The notes below the pieces were generated by a model, which was given only the letters and a program-made list of their open reading frames with translations, searched no databases and had not been told where the DNA came from. 64,000 bases of DNA from Candidatus Poribacteria bacterium. GTDB taxonomy: Bacteria; Poribacteria; WGA-4E; UBA9662. Both the position numbers and the translations under genes were made by a program. The stretch is taken from NCBI GenBank assembly GCA_012963885.1, contig DTUY01000304.1, positions 1 through 64,000 of the forward strand, in the 5' to 3' direction. Of this stretch, positions 9,392 to 18,771 are shown one piece after another. Position 1 is the stretch's first letter, and every line of letters begins with the position of its first letter.

Positions 9392-10390
9392 CTATCCGCC
9401 GATCATTGACATATTTCGTTTAGGCTTAATGAAGTCAACCGAGTTGATCAGATGCCCAGCTTTCTTTTTAGCAACCGATTCAATCATCATATCAGCAATT
9501 ACTTCGTCAGAAGCCCCTTTACGGAGCGGTGTTAATAAATCCGTTTCTTCAGTTGCGAACAGGCAGTTGCGAAACTTGCCATCTGCAGTCAAACGAACAC
9601 GGTTACAATCATCACAAAAAGGTTCACTGACCGAAGAAATAAAACCGACTCGGCCGATTCCATCCTTAAACTGGTAGTTTTTTGCCGTTTCATGCTTTAG
9701 CGTGGAACTACTTTCGATAGGCTCAAGAGGATAGAGTTCGCTGATTTTATCTACCAATTCTTTTTTTGGCACAAACATATTTCGTCCCCAGATATCATCT
9801 GCATCAAGTGGCATAAACTCGATAAAACGCATCTCATAAGAATTTTTACGTGCAAACGAAACTAATTTTACAACTTCTTCCTCAGTAAATCCGCGCATTG
9901 TAACTGCGTTGATCTTAATTGGATTAAAACCGCATCGGTTTGCTTCTTTCAGTCCTTCTAAAACTTTTGTCAGTGCTTTTCGACGTGTTATCTGTTCAAA
10001 TTTTGCTTCGCTTAGGGCGTCAAGACTAACATTAATACGGCGCAACCCCGCATCATAGAGAGCTTGCGCTTGTTTTGCTAAACCTATACCATTGGTTGTT
10101 AGACTGACATCCTTGATACCATCGATCTCTAGAACTCTTAGTATTAGGTCAGATAAATTAGGTCGGACGAGTGGCTCTCCACCGGTAATCCGAACCTTAT
10201 TAACCCCAAGGCCAACAGCGATTCGAATGAGTTGGTCGATTTCATCAAACGTCATAATCTTAGATTTGTCAATAAACTGCATGTCTTCCGACATACAGTA
10301 TGTACATCGCAGATTACAGACATCCGTTACAGAAACACGCAGATTCGTGGCAATCCGGTTAAAACGATCGACTAAATGTCCTTGTCCCAT
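9392..10390 (-). CDS. moaA: GTP 3',8-cyclase MoaA (molybdopterin biosynthesis)
   Basis: Radical SAM enzyme that converts GTP to 3',8-cyclo-GTP, the first step of molybdenum cofactor synthesis. The N-terminal [4Fe-4S] motif CNLRCTYC is at residues 25-32, SAM-binding RITGGEPLVR follows, and the C-terminal second cluster is ligated by CDDCNRVRLTADGKFRNC. The chain ends with the Gly-Gly needed for activity. At 332 aa it is full length. It stands alone here, without other moa genes, and is directly upstream of the SUF operon, which would supply its two clusters. Confidence 0.96.
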   Translation of the reverse strand: MGQGHLVDRFNRIATNLRVSVTDVCNLRCTYCMSEDMQFIDKSKIMTFDEIDQLIRIAVGLGVNKVRITGGEPLVRPNLSDLILRVLEIDGIKDVSLTTNGIGLAKQAQALYDAGLRRINVSLDALSEAKFEQITRRKALTKVLEGLKEANRCGFNPIKINAVTMRGFTEEEVVKLVSFARKNSYEMRFIEFMPLDADDIWGRNMFVPKKELVDKISELYPLEPIESSSTLKHETAKNYQFKDGIGRVGFISSVSEPFCDDCNRVRLTADGKFRNCLFATEETDLLTPLRKGASDEVIADMMIESVAKKKAGHLINSVDFIKPKRNMSMIGG

Positions 10391-10425
10391 ATCTTTATAA
10401 TGGAGCTGCTACCGATGATACCTTA

Positions 10426-10454
10426 ATAATATCATAAGCTTACAGGTGCTGCAA
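10426..10454 (-). promoter_or_regulatory. Possible sigma70-type promoter for moaA
   Basis: On the minus strand a -35-like TTGCAG (10449-10454) and a -10-like TATTAT (10426-10431) are separated by 17 bases, ending about 36 bases before the moaA start. The -35 match is poor (3 of 6). Confidence 0.35.
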
Positions 10455-11455
10455 TATTTTTTATGCTATTTTCCTTAATAAGTATAAAAATGTTGATTTT
10501 CCCCCTCCACCTTTACTAGCGATACTCTAACCAGAGCACAGTTTGGGTGCCGATTCTGTTAACTGATCAATTGTAGCATTTGTCGTGTTTGCACTCAGTT
10601 TCTTTATATTCGAAGTAATGTATAAGCAGATAACCGAATTTCTCTGAGTCTCCCTTAAGCTAATGTAGAAATCATGTCAGTAGCATCTTCACGTAACTGT
10701 ACCAGCCTAACAACGAGGTCAGGTCGGCGTGATGGCCAATCTGCTACCAACAAACAAGTTCAAGGGTGTTTTGCCCACACGTTGCTGCCCAGAATAAACA
10801 ATCAAAAGGAGATCTTCGATTTTCATATGATCTTAGCAGACCTCTATCTGATCCATTGTAAATCCTCGATATTGCTAACCGCGCCCTGTCCCTAGCATTT
10901 GTTTCACAGACAAAACTTGGGTAAAAAGTTGCTCGTTTGTCCGTTCAGTACCAGTCAGTTTCTAGACTGCCCGACGACTCTGGGGAAAGAAAGAACGTTG
11001 CTGGAGTCTAAACCAGAACCCATTGGGACATTGCACTGAGGTGTAATTTCCAAGCCACTGTCAGTGTGATTTAGAAATTCGCCAGCTTTTAACACCACGC
11101 GGTGAATAGTAAGCGGGTCTTCTAAATCCGATGGAGATTTCAGATCACCACACGTTGCGACAATAACAGATTCAATATTTTGGACGATAATACTAAAGAA
11201 TTCATAAGTCGATTTAAAAACAGAGTCCATTGGTTTCGGCAGGGCGGGCTAAACTATGGCACGGAATCCGCCGACTATCCCATCGGAGTGTGCGATCAGA
11301 ATCCGAGATTGCGTAATTTGGGTGTTAAGCTGGCGGAGGGCATCTGGCATAGCATCACCACTTCCGATGTACTGATCGCTTGGGTTACAAAAACCAAGTA
11401 ATCGGTATCTGAATGCAGAACTCCTGTTCGAGTAAACCGATTTAGTTTTAAACGA
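10440..11455 (-). pseudogene. Decayed L-fucokinase / fucose-1-phosphate guanylyltransferase-type gene
   Basis: No intact gene lies here, but successive minus-strand frames read in order as pieces of the fucokinase (Fkp/FUK) family. From 11455 down these are QYIGSGDAMPDALRQL (like the GSGGATLNAL of the pyrophosphorylase part), RILIAHSDG, LPKPMDSVF, then SDLEDPLTIHRVVL, GLEITPQCNVPMGSGLDSS (the GHMP kinase PxGSGLGSS loop), QMLGTGRG, LLLIVYSGQQRVGK, RRPDLVVRLVQLRED, GDSEKFGYLLIHYFEYKE and finally GGGGK (10497-10517). There is an in-frame stop at 11249-11251 and several frame changes. The intact family is about 950-1100 aa, and only about 340 codons remain, so a large internal part is also deleted. 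The normal enzyme salvages L-fucose to GDP-fucose. Confidence 0.75.
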
Positions 11456-11477
11456 TAGACTTCCGCCTGTGACTTGT

Positions 11478-12440
11478 TTACGGTTTTTTCAAGTATTTGT
11501 AAAGATCACTATCAGTTGTTAGAAAGAGTTTGGTATTCTCGGTTTCGCCGATTGTTTTCTGGTAAGTCTCAAGCGTTTTGGTGAAGGCATAGAACTCTGG
11601 ATCTTTGCTGTGAGCTTCAGCATAGATTTGGATGGCTTCTGCATCAGCTTGACCTTTGATTTGTTCTGCTGTTTTGTATGCTTCAGATTGAATTCGTTGT
11701 AGCTCTTTATCAGCTTGACCTTCAATATCAGCCGCTTCCCCTTCGCCCTCCGATTTGTATTTAGAAGCAATCCGCTGGCGTTCTGAAATCATTCGCAGGA
11801 AAACCTTTTGGCGGACTTGATCGACGTAGTTGATCCGTTTAATTTGGACATCAACGATCTCGATGCCAAACTCTTCAGATAAATTCTGCTGTGCTTTTTC
11901 CAGAATCATCTGAGCTATTTTGCGTCTCCCTACTTCAATTACTTCAATCTGTTCAGTGTTTTGCTCTCCTTCCTCTAGATCTTCCGTAGCTTGCCGGATA
12001 TCATTCGTATTTCGGACGACCTCGACCAGTTTCTGTCCTGTTACCAGATCACGTGAGGCAGAATTAATAATATCATCAAGACGCGATTGGGCGTTCTCTT
12101 CAGTTTTGAGTGATTGGAAGAACTTCAGGGCGTCTGAAATGCGCCAGCGTGCTGTGGTATCCAACCAAATAAACCTTTTATCCTTGGTTGTAACTTCCTT
12201 TTCTCGACCATCCCATTCCAGAATTCGCTTATCGAATCGGTCAACCTTTTGAATAAATGGCGTTTTAATTTTCAAACCGGAGGTTGTGTGGGGTTGACCA
12301 ATAGGCTTGCCAAACTGCGTAATGATAACTTGTTGACCTTCAGGCACAATGTAGAAAACGCCACTAAAAACCAAAATAATTACAGCTATAGCAATGCCAA
12401 GTATGATTAAAATCTGGTTATTCACAAGATGTCTCCTCAT
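11478..12440 (-). CDS. hflC: HflC, SPFH-family membrane protease modulator
   Basis: Inner-membrane SPFH (stomatin/prohibitin) protein that forms the HflKC cage around the FtsH protease. One N-terminal membrane helix (about residues 9-30, ILIILGIAIAVIILVFSG) is followed by the SPFH domain (YIVPEGQQVIITQFGKPIG, ARWRISDALKFFQS) and a long charged helix (RIASKYKSEGEGEAADIEGQ). The region DVQIKRINYVDQVRQKVF is typical of HflC. The length is 320 aa. Its ATG overlaps the hflK stop by four bases, so translation is coupled. Confidence 0.93.
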   Translation of the reverse strand: MRRHLVNNQILIILGIAIAVIILVFSGVFYIVPEGQQVIITQFGKPIGQPHTTSGLKIKTPFIQKVDRFDKRILEWDGREKEVTTKDKRFIWLDTTARWRISDALKFFQSLKTEENAQSRLDDIINSASRDLVTGQKLVEVVRNTNDIRQATEDLEEGEQNTEQIEVIEVGRRKIAQMILEKAQQNLSEEFGIEIVDVQIKRINYVDQVRQKVFLRMISERQRIASKYKSEGEGEAADIEGQADKELQRIQSEAYKTAEQIKGQADAEAIQIYAEAHSKDPEFYAFTKTLETYQKTIGETENTKLFLTTDSDLYKYLKKP

Positions 12441-13417
12441 TGTCCAAGTTGTAGGATTGGAATTGGCTGGTTGGACTTATCGTCGATGATATAAACTTCC
12501 TTGGCGCTAGGCAGTATTTTACTCATCGTTTCCAAATAAAGCCTTTTTTTCGTTACTTCTTTGGCTTTATTATATTGAGCCCGAATTGCATTGAACCGGT
12601 CGGCGTCCCCTTTGGCTTCGTTAACACGCTGAAGCGCATACCCTTCAGCCTCTGAGATCATTTTTTTGGCAAGCCCTGAGGCTTTCGGGACAACTTGGTT
12701 GTACTCCTTCAGTGCTTCGTTAATGAGCTTTTCCTTTTCCTGCTTTGCTTCATTGACTGCGTTAAAAGCAGGTTTTACTGTTTCCGGAGGATTAATTTCC
12801 TGCAGGAAAACTTCGACGACCCTCAAGCCTGTATTGTATTCCGCTAATTTCTGCTTTAACCGTTCTTCTATGTCGTTTTGAGTCGAGGCTCGGCCAACAG
12901 TCAGCACATTAGTAACCGTACGGTCACCAACGACTAGACTCGTTACTGATTCACTCAGATCGCGTAATGCGGCCACTGGTTTTCGTATGCTAAACAGAAA
13001 CTTGAGTGGATCAGAAATTTGATATTGGACCACCCATTCAACATCAGCAATATTCAGGTCTCCTGTTAATAGGAGTGATTCTTGTGATTGATCGTTAGGA
13101 TCATATTGCGTTCGCACTCCGGCACTGTGTGTACGAAACCCAAATTCCGCTTTGAATATCTGTTTGACCGGAACCGCGAATTTTTTGTCAATGCCAAACG
13201 GCAGCTTAAAATGCAAACCTGGGTTGGTGGTATCAACATGCTTACCGAAACGTAAGATCAGGGCCTGTTCATCAGCTTTAACTGTGTAGAAACAGGTTGA
13301 TGCCGCAATCAATACAATCAGTGCAATGAAGATCCAGAAAACCAATTTGGAGGTTGACTTGGGATCGAACTTCGAAATGTAAGATTCTATGCCGTCAAGT
13401 ATTCCTGGATTTTCCAC
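12437..13417 (-). CDS. hflK: HflK, SPFH-family membrane protease modulator
   Basis: Partner of HflC in the FtsH-regulating complex, with the SPFH domain on the outer face of the inner membrane. One membrane helix lies at about residues 24-46 (LVFWIFIALIVLIAAST), followed by the SPFH core (KADEQALILRFGKHVDTTNP, VEWVVQYQISDPLKFLFSI) and the helical part with VVEVFLQEINPPETVKPAF, diagnostic of HflK. It starts with GTG at 13417, preceded by AAGGAG. It lacks the Gly-rich N-terminal tail of enterobacterial HflK. First gene of the hflKC pair. Confidence 0.92.
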   Translation of the reverse strand: MENPGILDGIESYISKFDPKSTSKLVFWIFIALIVLIAASTCFYTVKADEQALILRFGKHVDTTNPGLHFKLPFGIDKKFAVPVKQIFKAEFGFRTHSAGVRTQYDPNDQSQESLLLTGDLNIADVEWVVQYQISDPLKFLFSIRKPVAALRDLSESVTSLVVGDRTVTNVLTVGRASTQNDIEERLKQKLAEYNTGLRVVEVFLQEINPPETVKPAFNAVNEAKQEKEKLINEALKEYNQVVPKASGLAKKMISEAEGYALQRVNEAKGDADRFNAIRAQYNKAKEVTKKRLYLETMSKILPSAKEVYIIDDKSNQPIPILQLGQ

Positions 13418-13455
13418 TCGATTCTCCTTTTATTCAGATAAAGATTATTAAAACC

Positions 13456-13464
13456 ATTATAACA
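13456..13464 (-). promoter_or_regulatory. Extended -10 promoter element for hflKC
   Basis: The minus strand carries TGT followed by a perfect TATAAT (13456-13461), an extended -10, about 40 bases upstream of the hflK GTG. No good -35 is seen. Confidence 0.4.
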
Positions 13465-13511
13465 CATCAATTACCTCATATCCATTTCATCTTCGATCAA
13501 GTCGTTTGAAC

Positions 13512-13540
13512 TTGACACCTACCATCACTCATGATATTTT
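13512..13540 (+). promoter_or_regulatory. Sigma70-type promoter for hisC
   Basis: A perfect TTGACA (13512-13517), a 17-base spacer and TATTTT (13535-13540, 4 of 6). It lies inside the longest open frame of hisC and 44 bases before the ATG at 13584, which argues that the real start is that ATG. Confidence 0.5.
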
Positions 13541-13583
13541 GAACCCATATATTAAGTGCGTAAAAGTTGCTGGAACCCAAGAA

Positions 13584-14672
13584 ATGAAACCCAAAATTGG
13601 AATTGATGAGATCCAGCCATACCAAGGTGGGAAACCGATTGAAGAAGTACAGCGTGAACTGGGTATAGGAAATATTATCAAACTCGCTTCTAACGAGAAT
13701 CCGCTTGGGCCATCCCCGCTAGCCGTTGCCTCCATGAAGGAAGCGATGTCCGATATCAACTTGTATCCTGATGGAAATATCTACTACCTAAAGCGGGATC
13801 TTGCCGTACACCTCGGCGTTTTACCTGAAAATCTCCTCTTGGGAAACGGATCTAATGAGGTTCTACAAATCGTCGGCGAAACTTTCATCTCGCCCAACGA
13901 CGAGGTGATATTCTCCGAGAGTGCATTCGTAGTTTACCAACTTGTTTCCAAAATCTGTAGTGCCAAATCAGTCATCGTTCCAATGTTGGGTTTTGATCAG
14001 GATCTTGGGGCTATGGCAGATGCTATCACTGATCGGACAAAGGTGATTTTTGTAGCCAATCCGAATAATCCAACCGGAACAATGGTTACCAAGAATCAGG
14101 TTGAACAGCTTATAGAGCGGGTTCCAGGTCATGTCCTCATCATTTTTGATGAAGCATATTGCGAATATATAAACCGATCAGATTATCCTCAGACTATCAA
14201 TTACATTAGTGAAAAAGAAAACATTATTATTACCCGTACTTTTGCCAAGATCTATGGTTTGGCTGGACTAAGAATTGGCTATGGTATATCGTCTCCAGAG
14301 ATAATTGACTTGATGAATCGTGTTAGGCAACCATTCAACTGCAACACGCTGGCACAGGTTGCCGCACGTGCGGCATTAAAGGATTATCAACACGTGCGAG
14401 AAAGTCGTGAACTTAACGAAAGGGGTAAAACCCAACTCTACCATTTTTTCGATGAGATTGGACTCGACTATGTACGATCAGAAGGCAACTTCATTCTAGT
14501 CCACTTCGATACCTCCGGTCAGGAAATTGCAGATCAATTATTGCAAAAAGGGGTGATTGTCAGACCCGTAGCCGGTTATGGGTTTCCGAATTCGATCCGT
14601 GTCACAATCGGTACTGCCGAAGAAAATCAGCGCTTTATATCTACACTCGAAGGGATTTTGCAAACCACTTAA
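13584..14672 (+). CDS. hisC: Histidinol-phosphate aminotransferase
   Basis: PLP-dependent fold-type I transaminase of histidine biosynthesis; it also acts on aromatic amino acids in some bacteria. Hallmarks are IIKLASNENPLGPSPLA, the substrate loop NPNNPTGT, DEAYCEY, the PLP-lysine segment RTFAKIYGLAGLRIGYG and the C-terminal arginine in NSIRVTIGT. The frame is open back to a TTG at 13506, but a promoter overlaps that extension, so I choose the ATG at 13584 (362 aa, the normal length). No other his genes are nearby. A glycosyltransferase gene starts five bases after the stop. Confidence 0.93.
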   Translation: MKPKIGIDEIQPYQGGKPIEEVQRELGIGNIIKLASNENPLGPSPLAVASMKEAMSDINLYPDGNIYYLKRDLAVHLGVLPENLLLGNGSNEVLQIVGETFISPNDEVIFSESAFVVYQLVSKICSAKSVIVPMLGFDQDLGAMADAITDRTKVIFVANPNNPTGTMVTKNQVEQLIERVPGHVLIIFDEAYCEYINRSDYPQTINYISEKENIIITRTFAKIYGLAGLRIGYGISSPEIIDLMNRVRQPFNCNTLAQVAARAALKDYQHVRESRELNERGKTQLYHFFDEIGLDYVRSEGNFILVHFDTSGQEIADQLLQKGVIVRPVAGYGFPNSIRVTIGTAEENQRFISTLEGILQTT

Positions 14673-14677
14673 ACGAA

Positions 14678-16468
14678 TTGATCAAGCTTACCACCAATCC
14701 CATTTCGTGTCTTGTCACACGCAATTGGGTTAGCAAATGTATTAATGCCAGATTCGCAATATTCTGGATCTTGCTAGCTTCCTTCCTGGCAGTCTTACGA
14801 AATCTCGGACATACGGCAATACACTACTGGGACGAAGGATTCCACGCAATCGTTGCCCGTAACTTGCTTAAACACCCTCTCACGTTTACGCTCTATGATC
14901 AACCATGGCTTCCCTATGATTACAAAGGGTGGGGTGCTAATCATATCTGGTTGCACAAACCGCCGTTGGCCATGTGGAAAATTGCTCTTTCGTACTGGGC
15001 ATTAGGTGAGAATACCCTTGCGCTGCGTTTACCATCTGCCATCTTAGCAACAATGGCTGTCTGGGTGACTTATCGAATCGCTGCAGATCTGTTTGACCGG
15101 CGTGCTGGCGTCATCGCCGCCTTCCTGCAAGGTTTCAACCCATTCCTATTTGGATCAATTCATGGCTATAACTACTCTGATCATATTGATATAGCACTTC
15201 TGTTCTGGGTCGAAGTATCCTGTTGGCTACTTATTCGGGCAATCCGTAGCGGTACATTGGGACTATACGCTCTTTGTGGGATTGCCCAAGGGTTAGCCTA
15301 CCTGTCGAAAAGCTATTTAGCACTGATTACATTTGGTATTGCCATTGCCATATGGGTCGCTACACGGATCAAAATGCTTAATCTAAAGGATGGGCGAATT
15401 AGAGTGCGTGATATTGCCGTACAGTTGCTGTCTTCAATGTTGACGGTAATACCATGGGTAACTTACTGCTTAATTAAGCATCCCAAGGAATATATATGGG
15501 AACATAAGCGTGTTTTAGATCACCTGTCTGCGGACGTGGAAAGTTGGGGAGCAACCTGGGATCGACCACTTTTTGACTACATGGTTCAGTTCTATCCAGT
15601 CATTTATACTATTGTGATCGGTGCTGTCCTATGCCTTATCTGGACAACGTTCAAGAATCGATCCTTTGGTGAATTCCTCACCTTAGCTTGGGTAATTGGT
15701 GTAGTAGTTCCACATTCTTTTGCTTTAACCAAAACGCCATCCGCGACAATGATTGTAACACCTGCACTGGTTATCTGCCTGTCGGTAATCATCAGCAGAT
15801 CATGGCGAAAAAATGACTGGATTTACACCGCATCATGGTTTGCTTTGACATTAGCAACTGTAATCATAAAGGGAGGAAAAAGCCTGGTTAAAGGGCGAGA
15901 TCAGTTTGATACGCTCAGTAAATTAGCTCCGTACCTTGAAACGAACTTCTGGATTATTAAACAACTCTTGGTGTTCGGGGTTGTTTTGGGGTTTCTGTTT
16001 CTTTGTCATTGGCTGATCCATCGATTTAGTTGGCAAAGATGGGTATGGTTTTGTCTTCGCCTTGGTGTGGTAGGAATCTCAATTTTTTATGCCAAAGGAT
16101 ATATTGATTCCTCAACTACTGTTACCAGCAGGAATGTAAATCACCCGTTGTATCAAGCCATTGGCGAAAAAATCAGAACCGATTTCCCTGACAACGCATG
16201 TTTCTTTATAGATCATTCGGACTACGGAACCCACTTTTATCTTATGTTTTACGCGGATCGTTCGGTTTATCAAACAACCACCAGAGATGCCAAACAACAG
16301 ATTGTTGATAGGGATTTACAGAAGTTAGCTAACCAGGTCCAAGATGTGGGTGGGATACCATACCTTGTAGGAATTATAGGAAAAGATCATAACTATGATA
16401 TCGTTTTCGAAGCGAGGGTTGAAGCAGCGATGGACCGAACCTACCGGATCTATAAACTTGGGGACTAG
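14678..16468 (+). CDS. GT39/ArnT-like membrane glycosyltransferase
   Basis: Polytopic GT-C glycosyltransferase, about 596 aa and about a dozen hydrophobic segments, probably using a polyprenyl-phosphate sugar to modify lipid or protein at the outer face of the inner membrane. The first extracytoplasmic loop has the acidic motif HYWDEGFHAIVARN typical of the PMT/ArnT group, followed by HKPPLAMWKIALSYWALG and LRLPSAILATMAVWVTYRIA, a classic GT39 stretch. The C-terminal 110 residues are soluble (FFIDHSDYGTHFYLMFYADR). It starts with TTG five bases after hisC, so the two may be co-transcribed. Donor and acceptor are unknown. Confidence 0.85.
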   Translation: MIKLTTNPISCLVTRNWVSKCINARFAIFWILLASFLAVLRNLGHTAIHYWDEGFHAIVARNLLKHPLTFTLYDQPWLPYDYKGWGANHIWLHKPPLAMWKIALSYWALGENTLALRLPSAILATMAVWVTYRIAADLFDRRAGVIAAFLQGFNPFLFGSIHGYNYSDHIDIALLFWVEVSCWLLIRAIRSGTLGLYALCGIAQGLAYLSKSYLALITFGIAIAIWVATRIKMLNLKDGRIRVRDIAVQLLSSMLTVIPWVTYCLIKHPKEYIWEHKRVLDHLSADVESWGATWDRPLFDYMVQFYPVIYTIVIGAVLCLIWTTFKNRSFGEFLTLAWVIGVVVPHSFALTKTPSATMIVTPALVICLSVIISRSWRKNDWIYTASWFALTLATVIIKGGKSLVKGRDQFDTLSKLAPYLETNFWIIKQLLVFGVVLGFLFLCHWLIHRFSWQRWVWFCLRLGVVGISIFYAKGYIDSSTTVTSRNVNHPLYQAIGEKIRTDFPDNACFFIDHSDYGTHFYLMFYADRSVYQTTTRDAKQQIVDRDLQKLANQVQDVGGIPYLVGIIGKDHNYDIVFEARVEAAMDRTYRIYKLGD

Positions 16469-16472
16469 GCAC

Positions 16473-16496
16473 AAAAAAAGGGCTAATTAGCCCTTC
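16473..16496 (-). terminator. Rho-independent terminator of tRNA-Leu
   Basis: Perfect 7-bp stem (arms 16478-16484 and 16489-16495) with a 4-base loop. Read on the minus strand it is followed by a run of Ts. It lies just downstream of the tRNA. Confidence 0.75.
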
Positions 16497-16511
16497 AAAA
16501 GATTCTAAGAA

Positions 16512-16595
16512 TGCCCCCGACTGGACTCGAACCAGCACGCCTAAGAAGGCACAGGCCCTCAACCTGCCGTGTATACCAATTCCACCACAGGGGCA
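16512..16595 (-). tRNA. tRNA-Leu (anticodon GAG)
   Basis: An 84-base class II tRNA on the minus strand. The 7-bp acceptor stem closes with one G-U pair, the D-arm contains AATTGGTA, the anticodon stem GCAGG/CCTGT encloses TTGAGGG (anticodon GAG, reading CUC and CUU), there is a long variable arm, and the T-loop is GGTTCGAGTCC. The CCA tail is not encoded. Confidence 0.95.
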
Positions 16596-16604
16596 TGATT
16601 TGCA

Positions 16605-16633
16605 ATTATATCAATCACTGTTGAGGTTGTCAA
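16605..16633 (-). promoter_or_regulatory. Consensus sigma70 promoter of tRNA-Leu
   Basis: On the minus strand a perfect TTGACA (16628-16633), a 17-base spacer and a perfect TATAAT (16605-16610), nine bases before the mature tRNA 5' end. Confidence 0.85.
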
Positions 16634-16655
16634 GCTAGGACAAGCAATTCTATCC

Positions 16656-18602
16656 TTAATTAATTACGGCAAATTTTCCAGTATGTTTGAGTTTTTCAAT
16701 TTCCCAGGGATGAGGAAGTTGTTCCTCTTTTACCAGATTATGGGTTTTAACAGAACCAATATCCTCAACATAGTAGATGTAAACTCCAGCTGATAAAGAC
16801 TCTCCATCCTGATTTTTAAGGTCCCATTCCAAGCCAGGACTCTTATCAATGTGTTCCAATTGCTGAATCAAAGTACCTGATCCATCGTAGATGTAAATCA
16901 TTGCACGGGCCGTTAAGTTATCGAATATCATGGTTTGATGTCGACTAATCTGAAATGGGTTGGGATAGACAATAACCTTCTGCAAATCCAGTTTTGCAGA
17001 AGGTATCGGCGCTTCAATGATCTCTAAACTGACAGGTTCTTCAGTTTCAGGGTTTACCATTACGGCAATATCGCCGATATCGCCAGATTGATTGGTTGCT
17101 GCCAAAGCATAGAAATACTGGTGATCAGGGTAAATATTCACGTCGGTGAAGTTGGTTGTATCTGGCTTAACTTTGGCTATTGGTGTCCAGGGTGGTTCGC
17201 CGGTATGATTACGATATATGATATACCCACTGATCTTCTGAATGGGTTTTGGCAATCTCAGTAGAAAACGATCTCCATTTGCAGTTGCCTCTCCAGTCAT
17301 TCCAACCGGCGGATCAGGAATGAAATCTGGTATGACTGTCACTTCCTGAGAATAAGACTCGGTTGGCGTACCTTTATAATCAACTGCCGCAACTTTATAT
17401 GTATATTCAATGCCATATTGGACATCTGTATCGGGAAAAACAGCACCTTCTATAATGCGAGGGCCAATCTGCTCAAATTCTTCTTCTCCTTCGATCCTTC
17501 GAAATAATTGGTACCCTCCAACAAAGCTAATCGGTTTTTCCCACCCTATTTTGACGCCTCCTTTGACAACTTTTGCCGTAATGCTGGGCGAGGCATATGC
17601 GATCTGTTTGGCGTTACTGGTATTTTGTTTTAGATCTGGTAAACTCTTGCCAGCAACTAATGCAAACGTAACCGAAATAGATTTGCCTGCTCGGATGGTA
17701 TGTGGTCCTGACGACAAGATTCCCATGTAGTCCCACGGTGGAAACTTGAGTTTAACTAAATCTGCTCTGGATCGTCCTCCAATCCGCTTGGCAACTAGGA
17801 AATTGGGGTTCGACATAAAAAGTGATCGATTTGCGTCGTTAAAAACTCCAACATCTACTTGCCCTTTAATATTTCTAAAAGTATAGATTTGGTGGGCAGC
17901 CAAGTTTCCACTAATTAGTGCCGTACCGACATGAACAGGATCTCGTTTGTCCTTACTATCAGCATCAAAGGCAAAAAGCATGTGGTTTTCTTCGTCCCAA
18001 TCCATCATATCAGTGCTTAATTGCCCCGCTTTTATATCTTCACCATCAACGTTCCAATTCGTACTGAGAGCAACATAAATACCTTTAAGATTAACCGCAC
18101 CAGGATTTGTAATTGTTAACTTCAAAATCAGAAAATCGTCATATTCTGGATGATTTTTAGTTGACCAAGAAAAACTCTGCTGGTCAACAAGCAAGTCTAG
18201 TGGAAACCCTTTAATGCGATGTGAATCATATTGCGCATTTACAATCTGCCGTCCATCCGGTTTGGGATCAAGCGTAACCTCCCCAGTATCCGTTGTTCGC
18301 CAGTTGCCCGAGAGGGGGGCAACCCCTTTGTTCGTTAAGTTCCAAGCGGTTGCGACGTTTCCTTTTGCATCGCCAATCCAGATTTCGGAAAATTGTTGAA
18401 GATAGTACTTGCCACTCCCTTTAGGGTACTCAAAATTATCTGCAAAACCACCACCCCGAAATGCTGTAAATGATCCAAAATCCGTTACTGAAACATCGAC
18501 ATTTCCAGAGACGTGCCTGAATGCTTTATCAGCCACAGACAAAATTGGCATGGCAGCTAAAATCAGTAAAAGGATCATGGGTTTTGGAATCTTCATATTC
18601 AT
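16656..18602 (-). CDS. Secreted protein with fibronectin-like domains and C-terminal sorting domain
   Basis: A 648-residue exported protein of unknown function. A signal peptide (residues 1-24, ILLLILAAMPILSVA) is followed by a beta-rich region of about 330 residues. Two fibronectin-type-III-like domains come next (GGYQLFRRIEGEEEFEQIG and ISGYIIYRNHTGEPPWTPIA). The C-terminal domain begins with VIVYPNPFQIS and continues MIYIYDGSGTLIQQLEHI. The YPNPF start plus FlgD-Ig-like fold is the sorting domain seen in secreted proteins of FCB-group and Poribacteria-like genomes. It probably stays attached to the cell surface. Confidence 0.85.
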   Translation of the reverse strand: MNMKIPKPMILLLILAAMPILSVADKAFRHVSGNVDVSVTDFGSFTAFRGGGFADNFEYPKGSGKYYLQQFSEIWIGDAKGNVATAWNLTNKGVAPLSGNWRTTDTGEVTLDPKPDGRQIVNAQYDSHRIKGFPLDLLVDQQSFSWSTKNHPEYDDFLILKLTITNPGAVNLKGIYVALSTNWNVDGEDIKAGQLSTDMMDWDEENHMLFAFDADSKDKRDPVHVGTALISGNLAAHQIYTFRNIKGQVDVGVFNDANRSLFMSNPNFLVAKRIGGRSRADLVKLKFPPWDYMGILSSGPHTIRAGKSISVTFALVAGKSLPDLKQNTSNAKQIAYASPSITAKVVKGGVKIGWEKPISFVGGYQLFRRIEGEEEFEQIGPRIIEGAVFPDTDVQYGIEYTYKVAAVDYKGTPTESYSQEVTVIPDFIPDPPVGMTGEATANGDRFLLRLPKPIQKISGYIIYRNHTGEPPWTPIAKVKPDTTNFTDVNIYPDHQYFYALAATNQSGDIGDIAVMVNPETEEPVSLEIIEAPIPSAKLDLQKVIVYPNPFQISRHQTMIFDNLTARAMIYIYDGSGTLIQQLEHIDKSPGLEWDLKNQDGESLSAGVYIYYVEDIGSVKTHNLVKEEQLPHPWEIEKLKHTGKFAVIN

Positions 18603-18702
18603 CCTTCTAGGCAGGTAAAACAGTGAGAAAGCTAAGGTATCATAGCAAAGGCTAAATATAGTGTCAAGGAAAGATTAATTCAGCGCCAAAAACCAGGTCA
18701 AA

Positions 18703-18736
18703 AAAAATCCTAATCATTTAGTCGATTAGGATTTTT
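18703..18736 (-). terminator. Strong hairpin terminator after the cohesin-protein gene
   Basis: Thirteen-base perfect inverted repeat (18703-18715 and 18724-18736) with an 8-base loop and an A/T run on each side. It could work in both directions; it lies 35 bases past the stop of the upstream minus-strand gene. Confidence 0.8.
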
Positions 18737-18771
18737 GACTCAGTTTAGAGAAGTATTTCAGAATCAGAAAA

